From Tubulanus polymorphus (taxonomy: Eukaryota; Nemertea; Palaeonemertea; Tubulaniformes; Tubulanidae), in assembly GCF_964204645.1 (NCBI RefSeq), contig NC_134034.1:4124072-4188071 (forward strand): 64,000 nt of DNA, written 5' to 3'. This document shows positions 1 through 12,640 of the stretch, piece by piece. Position 1 is the stretch's first letter. Every line of letters starts with the position of its first letter. The notes under the pieces are model-generated. The model was not told the origin of the DNA and ran no database searches. It saw only the letters and a program-made list of their open reading frames with translations. Position numbers and translations under genes: made by a program.

Positions 1-330
1 ACCGCGCACGAGAATTGTACAGAGAAAGACAGCCGCGTCTTTTTCACCGCTAGTGAGTACGCTCAAAGTACCATTACGCCGTTGTTGTAAGTGGGAAGAT
101 TAGCCGAACAATTTTTTTTTCATTATATATTTGCTCATAACCGAGTTGTGCAAGCAAGGTCATTCATTTGACTCGACGCCGTGTGCTGTATTACGCGTTC
201 GCTCTCCCGATCAAGGCAACGGATAGAAACGCGAGACTTTTCTATCGAGTGAACTGTTACTGGCGAAGTTTCCACCGGTCGAGCGAGGCGCCAGAAAACG
301 TTCATTAAAAAAAGAAGGAAATTCATAAAA

Positions 331-366
331 ATGGAGAACGAAAGCGGTGACGGTATATCGCGCTAA
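331..366 (+). promoter_or_regulatory. short upstream ORF before the activin-like start codon
   Basis: An ATG opens an 11-codon reading frame that ends in TAA at 364-366. This is about 70 bases before the chosen start (434) of the activin-like gene. If the transcript begins upstream, as the gene-free 330 bases before it allow, this uORF could lower translation of the ligand. That is an inference from position only; no transcript evidence is available. Confidence 0.35.
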
Positions 367-433
367 ATTAGAAAAACTTTTCGAGAACTGTTTCTGGGAG
401 ATTGAAAATCGTTTCAGCGCAGATAATCAGAAG

Positions 434-923
434 ATGACTGTCCGTGGAAAGTACTCGATTCTACTCGATGTTGCGTTCATTTCGATAGTAGTTCTGGCGA
501 TAACGTGTTCCGGGGAAATCGGCGCCGCTCGGTCGCGATATTTCAACTCGAATTCAACTGCTGAGACCAGTGGGACGAATACGAACTGTACCGCAAAATC
601 GTGTCGGAGTGGCTTACCCGTCACGGGCTCAGGCAACAGTGAGGCAAAACGCCCGCGTCCGTTACGGAGGCGAATTCCCGGCAGGCGAGTATCGCCGAAA
701 TTAAAACTGGAAGCCCTGCAGGAGATCCACAGGGCGATCAACATGATGAAAATCCTGAAAAAACTGGGTTTGTCTCGCAAACCGAACATAACGCGCACTA
801 GAATACCGTCGGTCACGTTCGACAAGGCCGTGTCGAAATTGAAAATGAAAGCTCACCGGCCCGGCAAACATGGCGACCGGCAACCGTACGCGCATATCTC
901 CGAAATGGTCAGCTTTTCACAAG
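434..923 (+). CDS. activin/inhibin-beta-like TGF-beta ligand, exon 1 (signal peptide and start of prodomain)
   Basis: This is the first coding exon of a secreted TGF-beta superfamily ligand. I start it at the ATG at 434 because the encoded N-terminus is a good signal peptide: a short basic stretch (MTVRGK), then a hydrophobic run containing ISIVVLAITCS, then a small-residue cleavage region (GEIGAA). The open frame further upstream has no ATG. After an N-glycosylation-rich, Cys-containing linker comes a basic helical segment (LEALQEIHRAINMMKIL) and then HISEMVSFSQ, which fits the prodomain position where activins carry an E-I-(I/V)-S-F motif. The exon ends at CACAAG/GTACGT (donor at 924) after one base of a codon. 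Exon 2 begins AT-GAC, which restores GAT (Asp) in phase. Both exons together encode about 460 residues. The join is inferred from matching splice phase and family order, since the intron is about 27 kb. Confidence 0.72.
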
Positions 924-1975
924 GTACGTAACGTAATTTTTTCCATAACATTTTTCGCTATTTGCGTTTTGAAAGTTTGGAGCGCAATATATGTATTATT
1001 ATATGCGTTAGTGTTTTTTATCCGAAGCACGCGTCAGTAAGCTACTCGATGGCCTTGACCTCGCCGATCGATCGCGTATTCTATATACACTCCCGGTGCT
1101 TCGCGTGTTCTTCGCATCGTAAGTATTTCTCGCAACGAACGTTTATTTTGCGGCGGTTTTCGTTAGACGAGTATCCTTCAAACGGTAATCGAAATTTGAA
1201 TATTTTCCCGGTGGGAATACCGTGCCGGTTTCCACGACGTGACGCAATTGAAGACTACGTAATTCTAGTTCCATTGCCAATCTAACAACTTTAGACCACT
1301 CTAAGGATTGAGACCACCTTTGGATTGACTTGACTTTAGAACCGACTTCAATCTGGAGACCTACTCTGAGAGATTATGAATGAATTTATTTTGCTTTTCA
1401 AAAAGTCATGGTTATTTGAAAATATCGATGATTTGTAATTTGAATCTATACCATTCTGTTTGAACGTAAAATGTCTTCCCCAAGTGATGAAAGCACAGCA
1501 TCCGCCGCTGCGCGACCCCCAGAGCAAACTTCAGTTTCCGAAGTTAGTCGACTGATGCTAATACAAAATACAAACGAACCGTAGACATAATTCGTATATC
1601 CATTTCTACAATTCTCTTATCTAAGATTTGGCTTAATCTACAAATTCCCCACGATTTCCCTTCAACCAGCATAAATTCTCTCTAAGACTTAAGATAAAAT
1701 ACATTCTCACATCAAGCTTTCTGAAACTCCATAATCGAAAGAGAAATCCCGCAATAAATCAGCGAAAGATATTAGATTTCAGTAGTAGACGAGAATATAT
1801 TTAGAGCAACGTTTCGGCTAAAAACCTACTAGCCATCAACAGGAGTACTGAATATCTACTAAAATTTAACATGTTTTGCTGATTTATTGCGTGGCATTCT
1901 GTCGATTATTCGTCTTTTTACGCCGATATTGTGTATCATCTTGGCTTATCAAACTCCCATCTCTGCTATAACCCC

Positions 1976-2102
1976 GGGGCCAGTTGCGCAGTCGTGACTT
2001 AAGTCCAAAAGTGGTCTTAAATCTTGAGACTGGTCTTAAGTAGTTAGATTGGCTATAGAACTAAGTTGGGCTTAGACTGGTCATGACTATGCAACCGGCC
2101 CC
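1976..2102. repeat. palindromic MITE-like element, GGGGCC ends
   Basis: The left arm begins GGGGCCAGTTGCGCAGTCGTGAC. The right arm, read in reverse complement, begins GGGGCCGGTTGCATAGTCATGAC. They are imperfect inverted copies around a centre rich in CTTAAG-type steps, about 127 bp in all. There is no coding capacity. It directly abuts a second palindrome at 2104-2213. Confidence 0.7.
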
Positions 2103-2103
2103 T

Positions 2104-2213
2104 GGGTCCAGTTTCAGAAAAAGGATTAAGGCCATTAATCGATTTAATTTCTTCAGTAACTCAGTATATATTAAATCGATTTAGGCCTTAATCCTTTTTC
2201 TGAAACTGGGCCC
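2104..2213. repeat. palindromic MITE-like element, about 110 bp
   Basis: The left arm GGGTCCAGTTTCAGAAAAAG continues through GATTAAGGCC and ATCGATTTAAT. The same sequence returns in inverted order at the right end (ATTAAATCGATTTAGGCC, then CTTTTTCTGAAACTGGGCCC). It would fold into one long, nearly perfect hairpin. Non-coding. Confidence 0.8.
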
Positions 2214-5200
2214 TGACTGTTAAAACTGTTCCAAAACAGCCTACACAATTCTTCCTCCTTGTCTTTTCAACTCTTCCCTTCTTTATCTCTATCTTTCTAT
2301 CAATGGCGCTTGCTGTAACGGCCTTCCGGTGTTTGCTTGGCCCTCATTATAGAAAGCCAGCTCGATTTATTTTTGTCTTGAAATATTCTCAAACCACGCT
2401 GTCTTGAAATCAATCGAAATACATCTATCAGGCTCTGAGAAATTGAGTTTTGAAAGCGTCATTAATGGGACACCCTCTAAAATCGAAATTGAAATTGGAC
2501 GCCCCTTTTTCGGTCTGAAGCACATTTCAGGGTTGGCCATCTTGGAACAACAGCCCCGAACGGCGACCTTGACGAGTAAGATGCGCGGTTCGATATTTTC
2601 GGACTGTATAAGCCCCAACTATAACTGCATTCGGTCTCACTTAGTTCGTTAATGTCGACGGAGACCGCGATAACCGAATTTCGCCCACACTGTATACACC
2701 ATTGTGACCCAGCGAGAACCATGATTAATCGTGTAATGAGGGCTCTGTTTGTATATAGGTTTATATGTATATATATATTAATGTGTAGGCCCTATAGTGC
2801 GTAGGAGCGTACAGCAAGATTGGGTTTCATTTTGTATTGAATATCATATTATGATAAGATAGGCACGGTATTGCGAACTAGATACCCAAACTGTAATCTC
2901 CGATGCACCGGGTTTAACCTCCACAGCGTTGATGTATAACAAAATCATCCTCCTTTGCCAAACGAGAAAGGTCCATGTGTAGATAGGCCTATCGGGGCTT
3001 ACCGAGTCAGCTAAATGCACGCCCGTTTGGTGTATGCAAATTAGGGTACCCGTGCTTGCTTTAACGTCCTTTCAGAGCATGTGTCAACCACCAGATCGCG
3101 AAGCGTTGCCCGACGATACCTTAATACTCCTATACCTTATTGGGACGTCCAACCTGGCACGTCCGATAGGGATTGAGACACGGGGATGGATAGGCACGCG
3201 GGTCGGTAAGACAATGTTCGCGGCAAGGCTACGTCTATGGCAACAGGCTTATCGGAGTTAGTGAAACCGAATGTCAGTTAGTCGGAACTATATTCCGAAA
3301 ATAGTTCGGAAATCAAGCGCATTCGGTTATTGGTTCCGACCACTAGTCGACTTGATACGAAAACCGAATTCGGCCCTGGCTGCCGAGCACGAGTGGATAA
3401 CCCGGTAGACCTGTAGGCTACACCGATTGTAAGCTCGTAGAGGAATAAAAACCGCGTAATTATCGGACCAGAAAAAGCTATCACTTTTCAAAAGCTTCGA
3501 GCTATATATAGCCGCGACGCACTCTCGGTCTGAAAAAGCCATATACTATTAACCTGCATTAAATGGCCGTGTGGGTTTCGTGGCGTACAGTTATACGCCT
3601 TTCACACTATTGTTACTGTTTTGACCGACTTGCAGACGGGACACAAAGAATATAATAATATAATATAATGGTATTAGATCAAAGAACAAGTCGTTTCGAT
3701 TCTTACTTCTGACGCATTCCAGCCATTTTTTAAACGGGTAACTTGATTCGGCATTTCGTTATCGGAAGGGTGCACGGAATTATGAATAGACTATAATAGC
3801 AACATTGTCAAGTGACAGACAGACGTTTTGATTCATATAAAGTTTACTCTGTCGACTTCTAAAAAATCTAGTCACCGCCGCGCTGAGAGAATTTAACAAT
3901 AGGAAATTATCCTCAGGCAATAGTAGGAGGTGTATATATGTATATCCTTTTGGCGCGGTCCAACTGGTAACTCCTCTCGCCATATCGCCACGAATAAAAA
4001 TTCACAAATGACACGATAGCGTTTGATTCGAACACAATAGCGTCCTGAAACTTTTTAAAATGCAACGTATTGTCGTTAACGCAGTTGAGGACTAAATTCT
4101 GGTAATATTTGTCACCATCATCACCTCCCCCAGCTTCCAGCTAGGCTGTGGCGCAAGCATCACAACTCATCAAACTTTCACAAGCAGCCTCCATTGTAGT
4201 CGGTTATCCGCTAAGCGTCGCGCTTAAGCTCGTAGGCCTGTCTAGGTTCAATGAGCGGATGTCACTATCCACTGCCGTCTAGTGTGGTGCCCTCTATTGC
4301 GGTTCCCTTCGGCCATTCCCTCGTAATATTGGTCAACTGAATTCCAAATCTGAACGGTTTTCCCCTACCTGCAACCTAGTCACCCGTTACCACGTCTCAT
4401 AATTATTTTGAATGTTAAAATTTGGCGGACTTTTTCGCACCGAGAACCGAGTCAATATTTGCGCAATTAGATTGGCGCATTGATTTTTCTTTGCAGACCT
4501 CCTTAGTCAAATCACAAAGCGCGTTACCTTCATTCTAGGTACGTAACAACGGTGTCAAGGCCGATCGATAAAAACGATCGCTATGTACGTGGCCTCAAAT
4601 TATTTTCGTGGCTTGGTTCAAACAAAGACGAGGTCGATTACTTTTTTTCTTTCTTTGTCGAATGCACTAGCGGTTTTTGCCTCTTCCCATCAGATCACTA
4701 CTTAAGAAAGCCCACGGTCCTTCGGTTAGTCGATAGAAAATTAATTTTTTAAGAAATTACACCTTAGAAACCACCAAGCCCAACATCGCCGAGAACATTT
4801 TCCCTATTGTCCGGAATGTGACGACGGTACAGGCTAGATTTCTAGTCGGTTTGTGAGGATGGAATAAAAGTCCGACGATTAATTTTTTCAAGTAGTTGCT
4901 GCATTTTCCTTACCGTACGGTATTCGAGTGTGAAAAATCAAAATGTCACGACATTTTGAACTATGACTATAGATGATAGTCAGGTGTGAGGTTACAACGA
5001 AATACGAGGGTATAGCATATATCAGGGGGAGAATTAGAAAAGGTCGATTCAGTAAATTTCGGAATGAATTTCTCAATACACAGAGAACCGAAGCGGCAAA
5101 ATTGTTTTTAAGCCGCCGGTCACTGGTCACGCCAATCCAGGGTTCATGCTTTCGACTCCCGGTGGCGGCTGAGTTTCTTGGTCGATGTCTCTGCTCTTGT

Positions 5201-5654
5201 CTCTCCCGCAATGAGTCCGAATCACGGCCACGCGCAACTACGAAACTGTAGCAAGAGTTCATCAATTTTCTGAGATAAAACCAAACGCATGGTAAACATG
5301 CGTCACTGCAAAACCGGGTCCACAGTAAAATCGAACTCACCTATTGAGCCGAGTCATTCTTAGTTGAAAGTATGAAATGGAATTAACAGAAAAGTATTAA
5401 ACAAAACCCCTTTAACTGTAAAACTAACTTTAACCAGGGTCCAATGGGATGCCCAGACCACCAGATGGCGCCACAAAACAACGGGTTATTCATAGTAACA
5501 ATCGGTTCATTTTCGATGAAATTTGAACTTTGACTTATAAGCTAGGAAAATTACCAAACGATTCAACGGATAGACATACGATCCCTTTTCTCACTCAGCG
5601 TATGGCATCGTTTTCGCTGAAAAATCGATTTACTAATCGCAAAAGTTTACTCGA

Positions 5655-5765
5655 GTTTGATTGAAATGTATAAGGAATCGAAGCGCGGTAACCCAGTACC
5701 ACTAGCGATCCTGGCGGATCATCGCCGAATCCTCGCATCCCTCAGTAGCCTCGCCGGTGCCCCAT
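5655..5765 (+). repeat. dispersed repeat R1, copy 1
   Basis: The segment carries GGAATCGAAGCGCGG followed by ACTAGCGATCCTGGCGGATC. A related segment lies at about 9930-10040 in the same direction, and another at about 27540-27640 on the opposite strand. The full boundaries are unknown; only the shared core is marked. Non-coding. Confidence 0.5.
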
Positions 5766-7192
5766 TTAACCCACGGCTGTAGAACTGGTTCATGGACAGA
5801 TTGAAAAAAAAAACTTCTCTGTAACTTGGTCATTCTATTCAGTCGACGTTTAAGCGAGGTATCGCATGACAAGTGAATCACCGCTTCTTTTTCTTCAGCG
5901 AAGCCTGAATCACGGGCAGCAGAATCATCTCACGAGGTTGTGTATCAGGTATTGATATCTAGCTGAAGGAGGTTTTGGAATGGGGAAACGTTGCGGGGGA
6001 GGCTTTCATCGGTTCATATGACTCAATGTAGTTTCCGATTTCCATCGCATACCAAGGGCCTCTCGTCAAACTCGTCGAGTACTCACCGGTTCGATCGGAA
6101 CTATAGAAGTGATGTTTAGAATCGAACCTAAATCAAAACGAATCAAAACGTGGGACCGATCGAGAGAGTCCCGCAACTGTGGAACTGGGTCCACACCGAA
6201 ACTCGATTTACTTCCTTTGTAATTACCTCAGTGTCGAGTTTAGCCCACAACTCTGTGGAAACTGCACGGCCACCGAGTCAACCGCCAACTTTCCTAATGG
6301 ACCCAACGTCGAAATAAACCAAACATTTTTATGACTGTGGATCCAGACTAGCAATTGTGGAACCGAATCCAGATCATCAGGGAACTCGTGAAAATGCAAA
6401 TATAGTCATCGATGAAATAAATATTTCCACCGTTTTTATTGGACCGGACTTTTTGAAAGGGGTGGCATAAACCGACTCGGGCAATATTATAACAACCTCG
6501 GGGAACTCGAGCGACTCCGAGTTTGGATTATTCACATCCTCATTTCTGGACAGATATTGATGACGTTCGATCAAAAATAGCAAGAATATTTTCTCCCCAG
6601 GGCTGTGTGGGATTGGTTGTATAAATGACACTATTCGTTCCGATAAAAGCCATTCGCACTCGCTATTTGTGGCGTGTGCGATTTTTATACGATTGCCATA
6701 AATTACTTACTACGACTCCTGATGAATGAAACCAGTCTCAGCGATCAGGTCTGGATCTGCTGAGGCGCGATGGGTCTGCTAGGGTTCAGGACTCCGGTTT
6801 AGACAGCCTTTCGCGATACGGTTTCAATCCCCGTCGAGGGCGAGAGGGATCTAGAGGGGGTCAGAACCACTCGTGGGCTCAAAGCAACGAGATAAGGTTC
6901 AAACCCTTCACGATTGATAAAACACTATATCCGTGTTGAAGCGATGAGTAGAGAGTCCCACAATAATAACGAAAAACAGTCCGAGAGTGTTACTTAAAGC
7001 TAGTAGTTGATTCAACGTTTCGACTTTATCCTAATAGTCATCTTCGGGAATAATGATTATACCCTTCGCCCTGGGAGAATGTGTCTCCGGAGTAAGGGTT
7101 CATAGGTTTCTGTGCCGCGGCAGAATCTCACAATGACATTAAGTTTTGACCCCTGCTGAGTGAGGATGTACATGTACTAGGTCGAGTTTAAC

Positions 7193-7399
7193 AGCCGCGA
7201 TGGAATGGAGATGATATGGCTCTGGCCAAATTGGCCCGTGCCATTTTAGAGAGCGCGTTCGCTCGCAAACCTCTCACTCGACACTAAACAATGCTTAAAC
7301 AAAGCGAAGTGAGTCACTTTCGGAACCACATGAAATTCACACGGGCTTTGATCCTGGCCAATCTGGCCCGGGCCATTTCGTCTCCGTGTGATCGCGGCT
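7193..7399. repeat. MITE-like family M1 (GCCGCGATCACACG ends), copy 1
   Basis: It begins AGCCGCGAT and ends GTGTGATCGCGGCT, an imperfect terminal inverted repeat. The interior has the family signatures GAGAGCGCGTTC, CACTAAACAATGCT and repeated TTGGCCCG(T/G)GCC blocks. The same arrangement occurs at 11887, 17441, 19108 and 23261. Non-coding, and without a recognisable transposase. Confidence 0.65.
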
Positions 7400-9929
7400 T
7401 TAAAGTTCAAGGCACTGCTGACGGGAGATGTTTCCGCTAGGATTGGTGTTGAAGGCTGGTCTTAGTTGAAAGCGAGAGTGATGTTTAATCTGGACGGGTT
7501 CCCGGTGAGAATTGAAGCTAAAACTGACTCACTTGAGACGATCTTATAGTAATTTCGGTGAAATTGCTTGAAAGTCATTCCTATTCCGTTCTAGAACGTT
7601 ATACATTATCGGAAAAAACCCGAAAGTTCAACTAAGCCGAGTCACTACAAGCCGAGACGGTTCAGTTTCGAAGAATAACTTACTTGAACTATATTTATTA
7701 CGCCACTCGTTTATCGAGTTTAAACTCATCAATCAATTGCGGTCGACGAATAGCGAGAGCACAATTTTTCATTCATGAAATGTTCTTTTCCATTCACTCC
7801 AACAAAACAGTATTATACTGTTTACATAAAAGCGGTTCGCAAGACGCATTTATACCGATAGCAGAAGTTGGTTATTATATACATTTTTCAAATTCGGCTC
7901 TTAGAGCGTTGCGGAACTCTTCGACCGCGTTGAATCCTGGCTGAACTAAGTCTGAATTTAACGCACCGGTCCTTCGTGCAATCTCAGGTTCATTGGTTAA
8001 AAGCCAATCTATGGTGGTATAGGTATTGTCAGCCAATTATGCGGTACAGTCGAACCCCGTTAGTATACGATTCGACTCAAGCAACGAAAACCTCAATAAT
8101 TTATATAAAGAATTTAAGAAAAATTAAAATTTCACGGTCTACAATTCATTTCTATAGTGAATAAACACGCTTAGTACGATGGTCCATATTCAGTTACCCC
8201 TTCTTTTTAAGTCGGACTTAATGCGTATTATTTATATTATGCGTCCTCTGAGCTATCTATTGCGTGGTAGCGCTGACCACACGTGCGATAAACTTCTCTA
8301 TTTTGTACCTTTTGTTAATGTTGTTTAATTAACTGATTTAATTAATTCAATAAATTGTTCAATCAAATTTTTAACACGAAATTCGTTTAGCACGATGATT
8401 ATTCATTTTGCCCACGGGCATCGTACTTATGAGGTCCGGCTGTTTGTCGATCTTCATGGTTTTTCATTCGATGGCCAGTCCAGTCGTTAGCGTACTGGTC
8501 TCTTCGACCCAAGGTTCGGGCGTTTATCCATCGACGTTGCAAACGTCAGTCATAGTCTTTCACTGGTCTATCGTCGATCCAAGGTTCATCTGTTTGTATC
8601 TGCCGGTAGAGCGATGAGTCGGGGTTAAGTTTGTAGCCCGGTGGTTAAGTATTTCGCGAACTGGCCTCTCTCGTTTTATGCAGGTAATCGTGGTTTTCAG
8701 TCCTGATATGGGTTACTTGGTCAGTCTTGGTCGAACCGTTGTAGACGCGATCAGTGTATCAGGTTTGCATTCGTCTCGTGAACGCAAAGCAATTTCGTAA
8801 ATCAATTAAGCCCCGGTGATCCTTCGATACGACAACATTTGCAAAATCGACGAATAGTTCATTGACCTACGATAGTTAAATCTAATCCAGCATATTATGT
8901 ACATAACAATTCTGTAGGAAAGGCGATCACTAAACAATTATGTATAGAATATTTTACGTGCATTGATGAAACAATATAATGACCTATTAATTCCTTATAA
9001 AAGTACAGCAATCCAATAAAGGTTCCGGTTGACCTATTGTCAATTTAATTTTCGTTCTTGTTCTCCCCAGAACAAAATCAACTGATGAAAACGAATTATT
9101 GTGTTTCTCGTACAGAGCTCATGTTTAGTACGCGAGGTCGTTATACACTCGATGCGAAAACCGCTGCACTTTGACATTTTCGCGTAAGCTCGTAACGCGG
9201 CCCTTGCATCGTCGGTGTGTAAACCGCGATAATTTGACACAACACCCGACGATAAAACCCGTTCAGCCCTTAACGCTCGTGACGCCGCGTTTTGTTTTTT
9301 TTTTATTAGGGAATTCGATTAGATTTATCGGCGGAAAAATTGCATACGTTTACAATTCTTTCGCGCAAACTAAGACAAAAATGTGTGGCTTAATGTAGCG
9401 TTATGAAGTGCAACCGATCGAGCTGTTGAATTACGCCACCCACGGGGAAAAACGCGTCGCGATTTGTCTACTATTGATAGACCAAACTAAACAGAGGTCG
9501 GCTAGTATAGAAAATGATGAAAAAATCAAAAACGCACCAAGGGAAGGGGAACCGCAATACCAGCTATCCCGCCAGATGGCGTGCCGCACACTCAGTCCTC
9601 GAAACTTAGATTAAAACCTCCAACTTTTCAATCAGCAAAATCAATTGCAAAATTGTTTGAATATACGTCTTTACTTTTCTCCTTATTATACAAATGTAAA
9701 CAATATTTGTATCCCCTCCATATACCATGTAAATGGTATGGTCTTAAATAATCTTAACTTATCGTTCATCGTAGAAATTAGTTAATTTTCAATGAAATTT
9801 GAACTGAAAGTTTTGGCTCGCAAATCCATATATTACCACAGCACTTACCAAATATACTTAAAATTCAATTTCCGACTCTGATATCGGCATGGTTTTCATG
9901 AATATTTGATCAATTTAAGAGAAAAGTTC

Positions 9930-10040
9930 GGTTTTAGTTGAAACGTGAAAAGGAATCGAACGCGGAAAATAAGGAGCAACTACAACTAGTGAACCTGGTG
10001 GATCCTCGCCTGCCATAAGTGGAATCCTCGATTGCCACAG
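9930..10040 (+). repeat. dispersed repeat R1, copy 2
   Basis: It shares with the 5655 copy the order GGAATCGAA-CGCGG, ACTAGTGAACCTGG, TGGATCCTCGCCTGCCA. The last part also matches the minus-strand copy near 27.6 kb. Non-coding. Confidence 0.5.
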
Positions 10041-11582
10041 TAGGTCACATTTTTCCCATAGAACGACTTATGCAGTTCAGCGATAATGGGTTTTCTGCAT
10101 TATTTTCTGTTGATTGGAAGCAATTAATGATTATTGAATTGATTTGTCACGTCGTTCGTAGTCTATAGCCCCAGCACTTCGGTCGCGGAATCAATTCGGT
10201 ACTGCCATCTTTTGATGAGAATTAGAAAATACCGCGATTCACCACATTTTAGGAGTCGTTTCAATTTGCGGGCGAATTTGCCTACCAGAATCCGGCCGTG
10301 CAAACACAGCGCATAACAAACGACATTGCGCTTCTGTTGAATTTCCCGTTGAACGTAAAAATATATGAAGTCATGCGCAATAAGCGTCAGTAATGTAATC
10401 ACTTGAGGCCAGGGGGCTGGTGGAAACGAGTTTGGGAGCGATACCGAACCCCTGGCAAGCGAGGATGCCGACAGCTGATCTAACGAAACGTTTCGTCGCG
10501 GTAATTTCGTGCCGAGCAATTTCGTGACAGCATCTTGCGCTATAGCGACCAATTACTGCACTTGAACGTACCTCGTATAATCTGGGGCAATATCGAAAAA
10601 ATAGGCCTACATTAAGAGAAAAAGTCACGGTCGACAAATGGGATTCGAACCCTCGTCTATCTTCAACCTTGATGAGCATGGAATTCTGTCTAGGGGCGCT
10701 ATTCTGTTGAATACACGCCGCACCATCTGATTTTTACATGCCGGTCGAAAGAAAAACAGAAGTTTATTTCGCTCCTTTCGATATTTAAGGAAAGAATTTG
10801 AGCGCACACAATTCTGTCTCATACAATACATATTGATTTTATGTTAGGCCTACAAGCCATGGAGAGAAGATGGCCAAAAAACCGTAAATAATTTCGTAAG
10901 AGTTTTGTTAAGTACATGGATTGACTGATATAGATCTGATCACGCTTTTAAAGAAATGTAGACTCATAAATCGCTATCCAGGGAAAAGATTAACATGGCG
11001 CAATGCGAGTCTAACCTGTGACAAATTCAGCGGGGACAGTGCGCTACAACAGTTTAAATGCTTCCTTGATAATAAAGCGAATCGAAACATCATATAAATG
11101 AATACGTTTAACCGATCCGTTTCCCGATCTGCGCGCTCAGTCTAGACGAGGGATTTTGTCGACGGGTCGGATCGCCATTAATCTCCGCGTCACGTGTGGC
11201 GACAACGTGCCAAAATGGCTGCCGCGATTCTAGGAAACGCGTCGATTGTTAGATTATAAAAACTCTCGCCGTTCAAAATTGATGAGTATCTCCGGCGTTC
11301 ATTCTCCCTCTCACTCTCGAACCGGGCGGCGGAGTCTATATATAGGAGAGCTGTTTGATTTTATGTGACGTTTGCCGGCGACGCTCGTTCGGGATTCTTA
11401 TCTGATTCAGTGAGATATATCTCGCTTAATGTTAGATGTAGAACAGTCGTGCGACACTTTTTATCGTCGAATTTGCTATATTTAGAAATCTAATCGGTGC
11501 AGCAATTCGAGTTCAACACTTTGCAACGATCGATATAGAATTTAGACGAAGAAGTGAAGGGGAGTGTCAAAGCGTCCAATAC

Positions 11583-11598
11583 GGGGGGGGGGGGGGGG
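11583..11598 (+). repeat. homopolymer run of 16 G
   Basis: Sixteen consecutive G bases lie between AAC-like flanks and TCCACG. The exact length is likely to be unreliable in any assembly. Such a run can form a G-quadruplex or a slippage hotspot. Confidence 0.9.
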
Positions 11599-11886
11599 TC
11601 CACGTCCCTCCACTTTTGGCAATAAGGTGCCCTTGTTGAAATAATAAGAATATATATATTTCCTTTTCTAAATTACGAACTCTGCTTTCGAGATTTGACT
11701 CTGCTTCCGGATTTAGCAGTCGTCTTTTTTTCATTCAACAAGCCTTCACAGTCAGTGTATGGAGGAAATTAGTTGATCTGGCGCTTTTGAAGAGGGAGCG
11801 AGAGATTCGAAAGATTTCTGGAGAGCGATTTGAAAAAATCCTGCGGGCAAGTCTACGCTTCAAAGAATAGGGCCCGTTCGGTGATA

Positions 11887-12080
11887 AGCCGCGATCACAC
11901 GAGCGTTTTTGGCCCGCAGCAACTCATCACGCGGGTGCCAAATGGGCCCGTGCTTGTTTGTTGGCGTGACTAAATACTTCGGACAAGACCCGGGCAAAAT
12001 TTGAGCACGGAACAAAATGATCGTGTCTGAATTGCAACTGGTTCCGGAAATGACTCGCTCGGCTTTTTTGAGCATTGTTT
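11887..12080. repeat. MITE-like family M1, copy 2 (one end only)
   Basis: It begins AGCCGCGATCACACGAGCG and contains the CCAAATGGGCCCGTGC and AATTGCAACTGGTTCCGGAAATGACTCGCTC parts of the family. It stops near GCATTGTTTAGGG without the matching right end, so it is truncated. Confidence 0.55.
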
Positions 12081-12513
12081 AGGGACCCCGGGTACAGCCC
12101 TCTATATGAGGTAAAATTCGTAGGAAACACATTTTAGACCGCTCAGAAAATTCAAATTGAAATTCCAAAATTCCGAATATTCTAGGCCATTTGAGTCCCA
12201 AGGTACAGCGGCTGTACAATTTTTTTCGGAAAAAAGTGAACCAAAAAGAAATTTTGAGGCCGGAACTCAAAATAGAACCCCAAAATGAGTGTAATTCTCA
12301 AATATGAAGGTAATAAAGAAGTTTCCAGTTTCTAGGCGTTATAATATATAGACAATTATTACCACACTTTCAAAAAGTGATCGTCGACTGAATGCTACAA
12401 TAGAGATTGCTGCCTGAAGGGGTGAAGGGGTGCAGGTTCCAGGTAGCATGAATCAGCATATTAGAATCCCACGCCGACAAAACTACTTAACAGGAGAAAA
12501 CTGTTTGATAACG

Positions 12514-12640
<127 letters not shown>

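Noticed and set aside
347-433. Longer N-terminus of the activin-like protein
   Set aside because: The frame upstream of 434 has no ATG, and the signal peptide begins right after 434.
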